Source: Patiria miniata (lineage: Eukaryota; Echinodermata; Asteroidea; Valvatida; Asterinidae). Taken from it: a stretch of DNA of 64,000 bases. Positions 11,368 through 23,574 of this stretch are shown here, piece by piece (within the stretch, counting starts at the first letter, position 1; each line of letters begins with the position of its first letter). A program made the translations under genes and the position numbers. Below the pieces are notes generated by a model. The model saw nothing but the letters and a program-made list of their open reading frames with translations, was not told the origin of the DNA and did no database searches. The stretch is from assembly GCF_015706575.1 (NCBI RefSeq), contig NW_024037064.1, positions 14,485,606 through 14,549,605 on the forward strand, in the 5' to 3' direction.

Positions 11368-13310
11368 TGTTTTTTGATATGGGGCCTAAGAATGCCTTGG
11401 GCAGGTCGACTTGCCAAATCGCCGAACTACAGTGTTGAGGGTTTTCGAGCCCCCCTGCCCGTAACCGGGAAAAAACAACACCTAAAAAGACAATATAACT
11501 AGAAAAAAGAAAACGTCACCCAAGGACGGAAATATCACAAATAGACGGAGATAAAATTACATAAGAGTAAAAAAGGAGGTCAATAAGGCAAAAAGACATG
11601 GATTAAAAACCACACAAAGACTAAAATCCAGACAAAACTTTTGTTAAAAACTTTAAACCAGGTTGTACACATACAAAGAAACAAAAACATTTCATATTGT
11701 AGGCGTGGCTGTATACTGCTGTTAGTAGCACAAGAGAGAGAGAGAGAGAGAGAAATGTTCGCAAGAAATCCGTGTCAATAAGCTTGGAAAGATAGGAACG
11801 AGATCATAAGATTGTGAGGGAATCAACGAAGTAACCGTCAAATAAGACTTGCCATCAGTATTTGTCGGTTTTAGACCATCGGCAAAAAAAAAACACTGCT
11901 GGGGAAATAGCAAACGTTGGCTTGCAAACCCACACTCCTACGTACGTGAAAAAGGGGAACTAACGACCTACACTAACTTAATAAAATACTGAGGGGAATT
12001 GGTAAAAAAGCCGTTACGGGAAAGTTATAACTTTGTGAAAACTCTAACAGAGACGATTGTACCGCCAATTTGCCAGAGAGAAAGAAATTTCTTTCTCTCC
12101 AGCCGCAAGAAATCCGCCTTAATGCGCCTTGAAAGAAAGGACTGAGAGGAACGTAAGACTGTGAGTGAATCGACGAAGTTCCCGTCGAATAAGGCTTGAC
12201 AGCGGGACTTCCAAATCTGCCACTTTAATACAGAAATAACAAACCAAATAAACTTGTCGTTTATATTTGAGGGATTAAGTCCCTCAGCGAAAAAAAAAAC
12301 ACTGCTGGGGAAATGGCGAACGCAGGACCACAAACACGCACTCCTACGTACGTGGCCCAATCCCACAGCAGGGCAAAAAAAAAACAATCCCACAGCAGGT
12401 GCTGCAGCGACTCATTGTTATTACAATTAGGTCGGGGGCATTTGCCTCTGCCACTGTACTGCTCTACGATGAAAGCCGCTGAGTCTTTGCTGTGCTCCAG
12501 ACAATACGTCAGATCAAATCGCACAGGAAGTGATCTAATTGATAATTCACGATAAAAGAGAACTGCAAAACAGTGTAATGGATATCAGTGTGTGGTACCG
12601 CCATAGTGACCTGGTTTAGAAAAAAAGTTGTAGATGTTACTTACAGTACAGTGGCTATGTAGCATCGGGTAGAGCAAGAGTTAGTTACAGAAAGTGACAT
12701 AGATACAAGGAACGTCGAAGAGTGAGGACGGATTTTATATTAAAAAAAAGACCAGTCGGAAGAAAGTTACGAAGGGAAATGGAACACCAGAACTGAAAGA
12801 GCTAAAAAAAAACTCCACGGCGGAGCTACAGGTCTACAAAGATAGCTGACAGCCTTAAATCTGATGTTGATAGCACTGAGTCCACCGCTGTCAACAGAAT
12901 TACAAACAGTGGACCGGCGTACCAGTTTCGTCTTACCAGACAAAAGAAAGAAGAAAATGACCTTGTTGATCTTCTTTTCAACGGTGACTTGCAGCGCATA
13001 CACAGGAGCTACAAAAACTGTATTGATAACTGCCACTTTGCAAATTAACAATAAAAAAACGTTTACTCCAACTTCTTTCCACAAAAAATTGGAGTTTAGG
13101 AAGGCGATCCTCCCAGTTCTTGACAGCCATGTCTCCCTTACTGACCCAAAAGCCGTTAATTTTAATATGTTCTCTGGTCCATGATATGGGGTAGAGATTG
13201 CCAAGCTGCTCTCTCCATTCTCCTAAAATAAGACCTTTAGACTTTGTTACATTACATCTAGAACCACTAGTTCATTGAAACATGCTGATAATATTAAACA
13301 ATCTGTGAAG
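11368..13310 (-). mobile_element. Tx1-like LINE, 3' part
   Basis: This minus-strand remnant is 5'-truncated. It holds the distal RT region (KLVRRSTVC and GGLSAINIRFKA near 12890-12960), a zinc-finger-like tail CPRPNCNNNESLQHLLWDC (about 12380-12450) and a basic C-terminal stretch, followed by a 3' UTR that ends at the U2-like word at 11367. The 13200-13310 part closely matches 31070-31190, so this is the same family as the 31-38 kb LINE. A (TTTA)n run begins at its broken end. Confidence 0.75.
12025..13204 (-). pseudogene. LINE ORF2 C-terminal region with RT-associated zinc knuckle
   Basis: Two overlapping minus-strand frames show the distal part of a LINE reverse transcriptase and its CCHC-like tail (C-x4-C, then H-x4-C). 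Several stops and frame changes separate the recognisable blocks. In this clade the domain takes part in target-primed reverse transcription. No catalytic YADD is present because the copy is truncated upstream. Confidence 0.7.
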
Positions 13311-13920
13311 AGAAGAAACATTTATTTATTTATTTATTATTTGAAGTCCTACTTATGACCTCCCCAGTTAAAAAGAAACTGCTTTTCTTCAGGGCCCTGT
13401 ACAAAAAAATATATAGAAATAATTAAAACTATAAACCAATTTATTTATAATTATTAAAAATAAGAAATAAAAAAGACAGTGATAAAAATATAAACATAAA
13501 TTAATGTTTACGCAACTAATATACATGTACATTAATAAAAAAAAAACAATACAAAAGATAACAGCATGCTAAATTATTAACGTACATATAGTAAAAAATG
13601 AAACAAAATCCTTCAAAATATTACAACATGAACATAAATAACATGTACAATTATTTCAAAATAAAATAATCAAACACATCCATTGGAAAAAAAAATGTTT
13701 CACAATTCAAAGAAGTAAAGTATAAAAAACAAGTCAGGTGTGTTTACAAACACAAATGCCCCGCAACCGTGACTGTTCCCATGACATAACACCACTCTTT
13801 TAACATTAACTTACATGTACCTTGGTCACATGGAATGTTCATTGACAGCATTAGTGTCTTCTGTAGGTTTTATATGAATTGATCCCTAATCCCTATGATC
13901 TCAGAATAAATACATGTTGT
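13311..13920. other. AT-rich stretch, no gene seen
   Basis: Starts with a (TTTA)n microsatellite (13320-13340) and continues as A/T-rich DNA with many poly-A runs. Bases 13670-13735 are a partial copy of the 230-bp unit found at 14296-14790. Confidence 0.6.
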
Positions 13921-13924
13921 CTAT

Positions 13925-14297
13925 TGTTTAAGACACTGTGACCTTGACCTTTCGACCCCAATGCAATATGCCTATTTGGATTACCAAGAACAATCCACAA
14001 ACCAAATTTGAGGTTCACATGTAAAGTATTTCTCAAGTTATCGCGCTGGCAAAATTTTAATTGTTTCAGCCACTGTGACCTTGACCCTTGACCTTTCGGC
14101 CCCAAAGGCAATTGGCTACTTAGGATTACCAAGAACAATACACAAACCAAATGTGAAGTTCATATGTTAAGTATTTCTCAAGTTATCACGCTGACAAGAT
14201 TTGTCCGGACAGACACACACACACACACCCATCCACCCACGGAAGGACAAGGCGGAAACAGTATGCCCCTTCGGCTTCGCCGCGGGGCATAAAAATA
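13925..14297. repeat. Dispersed repeat with TGACCTTGA words and terminal hairpin
   Basis: Two tandem units of about 137 bp each contain GTGACCTTGACC, a conserved ATTACCAAGAACAAT and TATTTCTCAAGTTATC. A CA/CCATCC tract follows, then a hairpin formed by ATGCCCC and GGGGCAT (about 14264-14291). The layout resembles repeats common in marine invertebrate genomes; the family name is not certain. TGACCTTGA at 13939-13947 and 14076-14084 equals the consensus half-site of ERR/NR5-type nuclear receptors. Confidence 0.7.
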
Positions 14298-14790
14298 AAA
14301 CGGTCGTCATTAGAAATAAACAATTAGGCACATTAGCAAATAAATGAAATATCATAACATAAGCAAGAGAGATGCAAACCCATAACAGTGTTAAGTAGAT
14401 CATAATATGACTAATATAAAACACATTTACTTTTAAACCAAACAATGAAATTATAAAACGCAACCACTGGAAAACCAAAAAAGGAAAATGTCCCACAATT
14501 CAAAGAGGTAAAGTGAAAAACAACGATAAAATGGGACGTCATTAAAATAAAACAATTAGGCACATCAGCAAATAAATGAAATATAACATAAGCAAGAGAA
14601 ATGCAAACACGTCACAGTGTAAAGTAGACCATAATATGACCAATATAAAATACCACCACTTTTAAAATCAAAAAATAATATGACCAATAGAAAACACATC
14701 CACTGGAAAACCAAATTGTCCCACGATTCAAGGAAGTAAAGTAAAAACACGAATAAAACAGGACTTCATTAAAATATAACAGTTAGGCAC
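14296..14790. repeat. Tandem duplication of a roughly 230-bp unit
   Basis: Shared blocks include ACAATTAGGCACAT, AGCAAATAAATGAAATAT, CATAATATGAC and CACTGGAAAACCAAA, seen twice in full and partially a third time at both ends. A partial related copy lies at 13670-13735. No coding content. Confidence 0.75.
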
Positions 14791-14874
14791 ATCACACGAA
14801 GTTGATCGTATATCGTGCACATTTTAAGTAAATGAAAAAGCAAGTCTTAAATATCAAAACACAGTATTATAATA

Positions 14875-15160
14875 GCACAGATATTCTAACTAGGACAGTG
14901 TATTTGCCTTTCTTTGAGAAGCAGTTAGCTTCTGCCATCCCAGGGTCCAACAATATTGAAAAAAAAAACGCTTGGCCGCTTAAGTCTTGGGAACAAAAGA
15001 CAATTTGAGCAGCTAGACCAAACATGTAATTAGAAAGGACAGAGAGGGAGGGATGATTATGGGGGATGTGATTACGGGGTATATTATGGTTGTAGATGTT
15101 ATTTGGGAGGATTTAGGGATCAATTAGGAGAAGGAAAGTTGGATGGAGCATTGTGAGATG
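14875..15160. repeat. Direct repeat copy A (about 290 bp)
   Basis: Nearly identical to 15665-15965; shared words include GCAGTTAGCTTCTGCCATCC and GACAATTTGAGCAGCTAGAC. A CCATATGGG-rich element lies between the two copies. Origin unknown. Confidence 0.85.
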
Positions 15161-15284
15161 TATTAGCGAGGAATGTGACTAGGGTATGCAAGTGATTTAA
15201 TGGAAATATAATGTGATTTGGACATTTATGGTGGATGAGAATGTAATAAGGTAAGATTCAGGATTAAGATTAGGATTAATATAT

Positions 15285-15662
15285 TTTGGACAACCCATAT
15301 TTTACCCAGATGGGCCCCACAGCTAACCCATGTGGATAATCTGGGCTGTCCCATAAGGGTCCATAAGGATCTTGGGTGCAAAATTATCTGGGGCCCATAT
15401 GGGTCCGCCCATATGGGACCAATATCTTGGCCCAGATGGGACCCATTAAAGCTTCCCCATATTTTACCCAGATGTTTGCCCAGATGGGCCCCAGACATAA
15501 CCCATATGGGTTTATCTGGGCTGGCCCATATGGGTCCCATAAGAATCTTGGGTGCAAAATTATCTGGGGCCCATATGGGTCCTCCCATATGGTACCCATA
15601 TCTTGGCCCCGATGGGGCCCATATGCCACCCATATGCCACCCATATGGGCTTGCTACCTGGG
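15285..15662. mobile_element. CCATATGGG-rich element, short relative of the 50-54 kb transposon
   Basis: Contains two tandem units of about 180 bp full of palindromic GGGCCCATATGGG words. It ends in GGGCTTGCTACCTGGGTA, close to the terminus of the 50379-53947 element (GGGTTTGCTGGCTGGGTA). The other end lacks a clear matching terminus, so it looks like a deletion derivative. The open frames on both strands are repeat artefacts. Confidence 0.65.
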
Positions 15663-15664
15663 TA

Positions 15665-15965
15665 ATAGCACAGATACTCAAACTAGGACAGAGTATTTGC
15701 CTTTCTTTGAAAAGCAGTTAGCTTCTGCCATCCTAGGGTCCAACGATACTGAAAAGAACGCTTGGCTGCTTTAGTCTTGGGAACAACAGACAATTTGAGC
15801 AGCTAGACCAAACATGTAATTAGAAAGGACAGAGAGGGAGGGATGATTATGGGGGATGTGATTACGGGTATAGGGGATGTGATTACGGAGTATATTATGG
15901 TTGTAGATGTTATTTCGGAGGATGAAGGGATTAAATAGGAGAATTAAAGTTAGAAAGTTGGATGC
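15665..15965. repeat. Direct repeat copy B
   Basis: Second copy of 14875-15160. It carries a small internal duplication of GGGGATGTGATTACGG. It runs directly into a LINE RT remnant. Confidence 0.85.
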
Positions 15966-16506
15966 AGCTAGACCAAACAACATCACAAAAATCAAATACA
16001 GGCAAGCTCATGGCACTTAAAGTGAGTTGAGAAAGGCAAGGCTTGGCAGAACGTCTGAGAGATCTTTTTGGCCGTGTGGTCAATATGGTTAGCCCGCGGT
16101 AGGTGTTCGTCCAGAAAAACATCAAGATAATTGTACACCTTAATGCGCTCAATTACATCACCTTTCAGTAAGATCTGAACATTAATAAAGTTAAGCATTC
16201 GAGGACGTGTTCCAAATACCATGAACTTAGTTTTGTTGACGTTCAGCGTAAGCTTATTTTCTATTAACTAATTAGTTACCTGGTGGAGAACAGTAAGCAT
16301 ATCTTTGTTTAAGGCATCAGGCGAAGTTCCATTAAACATTATCATAGTGTCTGCTGCATACATACTTACTTTGCATCCAGGATGGGATATGGCTGTAGGG
16401 AGACTGTTGATGCAAATTATTAAAAGGAAGGGACCAAGAATTGATCCCTGTGGAACTCCAACCTTTAAAGTTGCAAATTCAGAAAGAACTTTCTACATAT
16501 GTGGCC
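15950..16506 (-). pseudogene. RT remnant of a CR1/Jockey-type LINE
   Basis: Minus-strand reading shows GSILGP-like context near 16440, then TKFMVFGTRPRML, GDVIERIKVYNYLDV and DVVWSSC, the order seen after the YADD motif in CR1/Jockey-group reverse transcriptases. The YADD position reads YAAD. Frame breaks are frequent. This belongs to a different clade from the Tx1-like LINE that starts at 16507; the junction is abrupt. Confidence 0.65.
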
Positions 16507-17024
16507 TGTTTCGAACGATACAAGGACTATCGTCCATTTATTGAAGGCTCAATAAAAAAAAAAGCTCAATAAAAAAAAAACATTAAAGAAGAGGTGACAG
16601 GGGACATCCCTGTCTGACACCTTTATGTAAAGACAACAGATTAGAAAGAAAACCGTTGGCAATAACTTGGCTAAAAAGTCTGTATATACGATTTTGAGCC
16701 ACTTAATAAAGTTACGCCCAAAACAAAATTGGTGCAGAACTTTGTACAGAAAAGGCCAATTCACTCGATCATAAGCTTTTTGCTGATGAAACCAGAACTT
16801 CTCTCCTCTGCATAAAAAAATGAGATCCCGCATGAGTCAGGCGTTATACTGTATGAATCTCCCTTTGACTCCGCAGGTCTGAAAAGGACTAATAATCGTG
16901 TATAAAACAGAAAAAGGACGGTTACAAAGCGTTTTGGCAAGAATTTTAAATCCCCATTTAACAATGAATTAGGCCTTTTGTTATGAGGCAAAGTAGGGAC
17001 ACTGGACTTATCCAACAAGGTAAT

Positions 17025-17322
17025 TATTATCATTCTATTATTATTATTATTATTATTATTAATCATTTCTGGTAGAAACCAAGGATTCCTCAAAAGCGCT
17101 TTAGGCACTGTAGCTCGCAAGCCTGAAGAAACCTGTGGAGAGAAGACAATTAGAAGAAGGTACAGTTTTAGAGGCGGGAGGAAGAGCCCAGACCAATAAT
17201 CTAGGGAAAATCAGGTAGGGACTGAAAACCAAATCCACATATTGGCCCAGGCGGGATTCGATCCCGGGTCACAGCGGCGGAAGGTGAGGAAAGTACTGCT
17301 ACGCCAACCTGACTCCCCTGTC
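17025..17322 (-). mobile_element. tRNA-derived SINE inserted in LINE ORF2
   Basis: On the minus strand the head has an A-box-like TTGGCGTAGCAG and a B box GGGATCGAATCCC (17253-17265), the internal RNA polymerase III promoter of tRNA-derived SINEs. The body includes CTAAAGCGCTTT. The 3' end is an (AAT)n tail at 17036-17060. Comparison with the uninterrupted LINE at about 31795-31815 shows that LINE sequence resumes on both sides. Confidence 0.75.
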
Positions 17323-18160
17323 GGTCCTCTGTGAATTTAAAATTGTTAAAAACACTTAGCAGATAAGGACAAATAAGGTCCCAAAAGGTGGAATAAAATT
17401 CCGTCGGTAATCCATCGCTACCAGGGCGTTTGCTGTTTGGCATGTCCTGTAAAGCTGCATCAAGTTCATTAGTAGCGAGAGGAACCTCCAAATTAATAAT
17501 GTTCTCCTTCTGTAAGAGTGCTCGTAATCTGATCTAAAAAGAAAGATTTAAAGCTATCAATAGTGTGGTCTGCTGAAGACTAGATGCATAAAAATCTGTA
17601 TAACTATTAACAATTTCTAAAGGTGAAGATGAAACAGACCCGTCAGGGCGTTCAACTGTGGGGATGGAAGAAGCTTTCTTATGATTAAATTGAGTACGAA
17701 ACAAATTGCTAGAGGGGAGCTCTCCTTCAAATACGAGATCGCACTCTCGCTCCTTTAGCTAGAAAGTTATCTAACTCAGAAAGTTGAAGCTTAATCTGGT
17801 TATACTCGGCAAGAATGTTTTTGTCTTTGTTCCTTTGGTTAAGAAGGGTGGTAACCCGTTCCAAGGAAGCAAGAAGACGAACTTTCTTTTTCTTTCTATT
17901 GCGTGAAACACGGCAGGAATGGACTATTATTAGCAATTTTTTTGCTGCGAAGCTTCACTTCTTCCCACCAATCTAACTCGTTGTCAAAACCTTCTTTTAG
18001 AGTTCTCCACCCTGTATATGCTCTCTTAAAATCTGTTTGAAAAGGGGGATCGGTTGAAGTAGAAGTATTACATTTCCAGTACCCCTTTCTCTTTCTGGAA
18101 GAGGAGAAGGATTCATATTAAAAACGACTACATCATGATCTGAGAAATAAACAGGCAAAT

Positions 18161-18580
18161 CGTCACCGACACCACGAACTGAAACCCGGTGGTCAGCGTT
18201 GCAGAAATACAAATAGGAGAAAAACGCTTTTAAAGGTTTGATACGAATTTACTCAGTAAAAGAATCCGTCTATCTTAGAGGTTTTAGTACCACTTAACGT
18301 GAAAATGCTTTAACTGCTCAATTATAAACGTTATATTGTGAACATATGCTTAGTTAATCAGCAGTTAAATGATTAAGACGGGTGTCAGTTCGTGAAAACA
18401 AAAAATCATGTGTTTTGGGAGAGTGCGCGCACACACTGCGCATGCGTGCACACACGTCAATTTTCGTTTTCACGAACTGACACTCCCTAACGCTATTGCA
18501 TGCGCGCACTCACCGAAAAAAGGAAACTTTTGTTTTTACGAACTGACAACCTGTGCAGTGTCACTTCGTGGTAACTAAAA
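18161..18580. mobile_element. MITE of the CGTCACCGACACC family
   Basis: Starts with CGTCACCGACACCACGAA, identical to the terminus of the 51329-51982 element, and contains inverted internal copies of the GTTCGTGAAAACGAAAA type. The right terminus is degraded, so that edge is approximate. It lies inside LINE ORF2 and includes a patch of GCGCGCACACAC. Confidence 0.65.
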
Positions 18581-19001
18581 ACACCAGAATTGACCAATTT
18601 CTTGAAAATCATTAGTAAAATTTGCTTATTTTAGATGATTTCAGCAATTTTAACTTCGTCATGTTAAACTTCATGATATAAACTGCTAATACCGGCAAAA
18701 AAAGGAAATTCGGACAATTTACAAGAAGCACGTGGATTAGAAATAATAACAGTGCCGCAAGAAGAGGATGTGCCATAGCTGGCAAAAAAAAAATTCCCCT
18801 CTCCACTCTGTTTTCCAAAGATGGAGATCAGAGGGGCACGTAATGTGGCATTCCTGTAAAAATCATATATCGTAATTTGACAAAAATTAAAAATTTGCTG
18901 ACGTTTATTAAAATCAGGCATACCATTAAAATTTAATGTTAAAATGGAGATCATTTAATATAAACACCTGGAGAAAATTCATTAAAATTTAAAAAGTTAA
19001 T

Positions 19002-19125
19002 TTACATATATTTCTTGTAGAACTCGGCCTGTTTCCGCAGAGCCCTGTCTGGGTGCTGCCGAGCAATGTGCCGGGTCCACCTGGTAGGAACACACGCCGA
19101 GTATGGACACCAGGGGCACTTCACC
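19002..19125 (-). pseudogene. LINE ORF1 C-terminal zinc-finger end
   Basis: The frame ends in a C2H2 finger CPWCPYSACVPTRWTRHIAR followed by Q-H, spacing C-x2-C-x12-H-x4-H, and then RKQAEFYKKYM and a stop. The same ending is found at 34572-34680. The upstream part is cut off by the hAT terminus at 19126. Confidence 0.7.
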
Positions 19126-21550
19126 CAGTGGCGTAGCCAGGAATTTTTCAGTGGGGGGGGGGGGGGGGGGGGGCTGGAACATTTCATGGGGGGGGGGCGT
19201 CATGTTACTATCTGAGCGGAGCTTAGGGGTTCTTGTACACACATGACCTGGGGTTTTTGTACACAGATGACCTGTTAATTCTTTAAGAGTTACCCGGTGG
19301 GGCTGTAAATTGCTGGGCTTGCGCTCTCAATGTTGGACAAGGTTGTTGGGACACTTAAGCTGGCGTTTTGCCAAACGACTGTAGACAACGATTTGCATGA
19401 CCATACGACCAGGAAAATTTGATCTACAGATACCCCCATCCCCCCCCCCCCCCCCCACCTGTGAATGTTTTATTCATGCTAATTTTCGGACTAGACACCA
19501 ACATTGTGAGGGGGAGCTTTGTTCAATAATAATAACAATACCTTAAATACCTAATTGTACGCAAAACAGCACATGCACTCCCTTGCATTAAAAGCAACTA
19601 GTTCTAACTAACCACAGAAGTCAATGTGGTGTCTACACAAGTTTGATCCTTCTGTTCTTATGGGATGTTGCAAACTTGTCAACGAACTCATCCATGTTCA
19701 GCTTTTCAGTGCGCCTCCTCTCAATGTACAACATGCCAAGGTCGCCCAGGCGTTCATTCCCCATGGAGTTCCTAAGATATGTCTTGATTAGCTTCATTGC
19801 GGAGAAGCTTCTCTCACATGAGGCTGACGTAACTGGAATGATCGCTGCGATTTTCGAAAGTCGATATAGCTCAAAAAAGGCATTCTGGTAGGGCTCCAAG
19901 AAATTGACAAGACCCTGCATGCTCTTTGGAACTGCTTCTTCTTTAGAGGCCTTTCTCTCTATCAGCCTCTTAACTTGATGGAGCTCATGCCTCAGGTCTT
20001 CCTGATCTGCCCCATATGTTTCCTGTAGAGCCTTCAGGTTCTCAGGGGACAGAAAGTTTTCACTGGATGGTGTCAGGGCATCTATACCCTTCATCAGCCT
20101 GCAGTTTTGGTCGCTAAACCTCCGTCTCATTTCTGGGAACATGAAGTTAATTTTGAAGTCCACTTCAGGGGTTGCCTGCTCCTGCTGACCAGTGGCTTCC
20201 AGCACATGGTAGCCTTTCAAGCGTGTTGAAGGTCGAGGAGCTCGTCTCCGTCTGGTGGGCGCGAGGTCATCCCGACAATCATTTACGACTCCATCCACCT
20301 TCTGCCAGATCTCACAGAAGTTGTCGTCATTGGACCGCATGTCCTGGAGCTCATCAATGATGACTGCAGCTAAGTTGCTAGCTGCAGACAGGTCCACATC
20401 ATCTTGCTGCAGCATGGTGGACAACGATTTGGACTTCTGCAGTAGTGTGCTCATCAACACAAGTCGTGCCGCAAACCGCTCATCCATTTGTGCAAGGAAA
20501 CCTGTAGCTTCGACAGCACGCTCTCCATCGTCATCCTCAGAGATGCGATTTAGCAACCGGAGAATCGCTTTTAGCCGTGTCTTCACAACGACACAGGCAT
20601 CAGCTCTGCATGCCCATCGGGTGTCGCTAAGTCTCTTTAGGTCGCGAGGCTGCTCTCCAGGGAACATCGCTGCCTGTATTTTGAGCCATCTCTGGTGAAC
20701 GTTGGACCCAGACACAAAGACGTACAGTTGTTGAAGCAGGGCGAAGAAGCTAGCAGCTTCCTTGACCGTCTTGCAGGCATCAACGATGACTAGATTAAAT
20801 CGATGTGCATAGCAATGCACATAGACGGCCGAAGAAGCTACCTCTTGTATCCTCGTTGCCACACCTGATACAGCTCCACTCATTACTGCAGCCCCATCGT
20901 AACCCTGTCTAACTAAATTAACCCTATAGTCCAGTCCATAGCCACTAACAAGCCCAATGACTTCATCGGCATCGAGACCATCAGCATTCTTGAAGCACAG
21001 GTAGCTCTCTGTGATCTGCACCTGATGGTGATATCTCACGACGAGTGCGAGCTGCTCAGTCTTTCTGACATCTTTAGTCTCGTCCACCAAGATGGCGAAT
21101 TGTTCAGAAGCATGAATCTCCTTCAGTATCTGCTCACGGACCATTTGAGCTAGAGTTTTTAGCATTTCGTTCTGGATCTCTGGACTAGTGTATTTCGCAT
21201 TGAGAGGTCCTCCTTCAAGGCGTTTTTTAACCACCTTGTCATGACCACTCACCAAAGACAGTATTCTCCTGAGGTTGCCAGCATTGTCTGACCCATCATC
21301 TTCACGATGGCCTCGCTGAGCGATATTCTGAGTTCCTGTCACAAGAAGCACCTCGCCAACCGTCTTTATAAAGTGGCGGTTCTCCAGAATCTCCTTCTTG
21401 TAGGACTCGCTCTGTTGTTTAAGAATAGAGCCAATCTAAATGGAAAAGGAGATAAAAAAAAAGTGTGCAGGAGTGAATAACCCATATGATTTATTCGCAT
21501 GAAAGTATTAAATTAGGCAGAGCTGCAGAAGGTCTTGCAAGTGTGCAGAC

Positions 21551-21716
21551 TTATGCACTTATCAATTATGCACTTATCAACCCCGGCCCCCCGCATAGAC
21601 CCTGGCATAGTCGGGCTCTGGCCGGTGATTTACCATATTCAAAAGTGAAGTCCCCCGCCAAGCCCCGCCTATCCCCGGGTCTAGGGGGTTTGGGGTTGCA
21701 AATGATAAGTGCATAA
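21551..21716. mobile_element. 166-bp MITE in the hAT intron
   Basis: TTATGCACTTATCA at the left is mirrored by TGATAAGTGCATAA at the right; the left end carries an extra tandem copy. The interior is C-rich with further loose pairing (CATAGACCC against GGGTCTAGG). It lies wholly within the intron 21436-21822, so it did not break the exons. Confidence 0.75.
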
Positions 21717-22489
21717 TGGTGGTTGCAGCCATATTCCACCACCCCCAGCACACAGGGGAACACAATTTTAAAAGGAAAAGCTGTTGAGAAAAACCTAATA
21801 TTATACATAGGGTAAAACTCACCTTCTCACTCTCTTTGAAGGAAGCCCATGCAACAATGGCATTGACATGATAGTCAGCTACAACATGTTTGGAGATCTT
21901 CCCTTTCTTCCCAAGTGCCTTCTTCCAGTTGGAGAATCCAGTGCTAGTGAACGTCTCTTCAGCACGTGCTGTCTGAGCCAAGAAGTGTCTACAAGCAAAG
22001 CAGAAGACTGCGTCGCACTGAACTCCGAGTACTCCAGCCAAGGATGCATCTTGTACCAGGGTGACCTGAAGGACCGATTGCAGTCCTGCTTCTTAACAGG
22101 GAAGGTTATGTTCGGCTGTTTTGGTCCATCTGATGGATACTGGGAGATGTCATCTGGACCAGGTGGCTTATGGCTCACTATAAAGCAAAAAAAACCCCAA
22201 AAAACAGAGAGAGAGTCATGACAGCAATATCGTAAAGTTGTTAGTTGTGGTGATGCAGCAAGAAAGTGTCAATTCCAAAGAGCAAAATATTAAATATTAT
22301 ATTATACATTTGCTACTACCCATTATTGTGCTTGTCTAAGTGGTTATACTTGTCGGGACTCTGTCAAATTTCTCAATTTTGAAATTCAAAAAATATCCTC
22401 AAACTGGGAGTGTGATGAAGAAGCAGAATGCAGCCAGTATGCAGGAGCACTCAAGTAAAGTAAACAAATAAGCTAATATTTACCATCTG

Positions 22490-23574
22490 GTGCTAAGGTT
22501 TCTTCCACACCAATGGTTTGCCGACTATCTCTCTAACAGGTCCCAATATACTTCTATAATGAACTATGATTTCGGTCGTCTTAACATCCAGCATGGTGTC
22601 CCCCAAGGCTCTATCCTTGGGCCCCTTATTTTTCTGCTTTATATTAATGATCTTCACAATTCTTCATCTCTTTTTAACTTCACTCTTTTCGCCGACGATA
22701 CAACCATATTCTATTCTAGCTCTGATGTTACCTCTTTGATAAACACTCTCAACTCTTAACTCAAGTTGATGTCTTCGTGGTTTAAAGCCAATAGACTTTC
22801 TTTGAACCATAGTAAAACAAATTATATTTTTTTCAGCAAGTCGGTTCGTCCTCATGATATCAACTTGTCTCAACAGGGTCTCTTCAGCCAAGTTTCTGGG
22901 TGTCATCATCGATCAAAACCTTTCCTGGACCGAACACATTTCTTCAATCACCAAAATCATCTCTCGAAACACCGGTGTTCTTTCTAAACTTCGTTTCTTT
23001 CTTCCAGCCACCTCTCTGATCTTACTTTATAACATTCTTATTCTCCCGTATCTAAATTACGGTAATATAATCTGAGCGCGTACCAGCAATAATAAACTGA
23101 ACGCTTTGGCTGTTGCACAAAAAAAGGGCCATTTGCATTTGCACTCTATCGCATCCTCGGGACCACTCTGCACCTATCTTTGCACATCTACGCACCCTCA
23201 CTCTTACAGACATCAACAAATTGCACACTGGGATCTTTATATACAAATTTACTAACAATCTTCTCCCTCGCACATTCTCCTCATACTTCACCTCAGTTCA
23301 TGAAATTCATGATTATTCAACAAGATCCCGCAATAATCTGTTTGTTCCCTTCACTCGCACCTTGTATTCTATCAACACCCTTCGGTTTTACGGTCCTCGT
23401 TTATGGAATGCCATCCCCAATGACATAAGAACGGAGTCGTCCGTGGGTCGATTTAAGATCTCTTATAAACGAGTCCTCCTCTCCCATTATGTAACAGTTT
23501 TATTTCTCTCCTTTATATCTCTCCTTTATTTCTCTCCTTGTTTATTCACGTTTGAAGTCGTCATCGGTTTTTGA
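22490..23574 (+). pseudogene. LINE RT fragment (CR1/L2 group)
   Basis: Reverse transcriptase palm and thumb with an FADD catalytic box. The frame is closed by a stop after SLINTLNS, by frame changes around 22860-22910 and by another stop after YLNYGNII. It starts inside the RT domain, as expected for a 5'-truncated insertion. The reading resumes cleanly to the C-terminal block at about 23440. Confidence 0.78.

Larger units (their letters stand above)
16549..18954 (-). pseudogene. LINE ORF2 remnant (endonuclease and RT)
   Basis: Recognisable blocks on the minus strand: SILTLNFNGMPDFNKRQQIF (endonuclease start), VYFSDHDVVVFN (endonuclease end), KRPGSDGLPTEFYSTFWDLI (RT start) and AYDRVNWPFLYKVLHQF. 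All are typical of L1/Tx1-clade ORF2, the endonuclease plus reverse transcriptase used in target-primed insertion. Insertions, stops and frame changes separate the blocks, so the gene is dead. Confidence 0.75.
16507..19125 (-). mobile_element. Tx1-like LINE copy, interrupted by a SINE and a MITE
   Basis: On the minus strand the copy begins with the C-terminal end of ORF1 at about 19125, then the ORF2 endonuclease start (18954), and after a MITE (18161 to about 18580) continues into the endonuclease end and RT. A SINE sits at 17025-17322. It ends at 16507, where another LINE piece abuts. Its sequence parallels the 31-34.5 kb copy almost throughout, which makes the insertion edges visible. The 5' side was cut by the hAT element at 19126. 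Confidence 0.8.

Noticed and set aside
15226-15774. Overlapping Gly/Pro/Trp-rich frames on both strands
   Set aside because: They translate GGGCCCATATGGG tandem words of a transposon-like repeat.
20255-20698. 147-aa plus-strand frame with Ser-rich text
   Set aside because: Shadow of the hAT transposase exon on the opposite strand.
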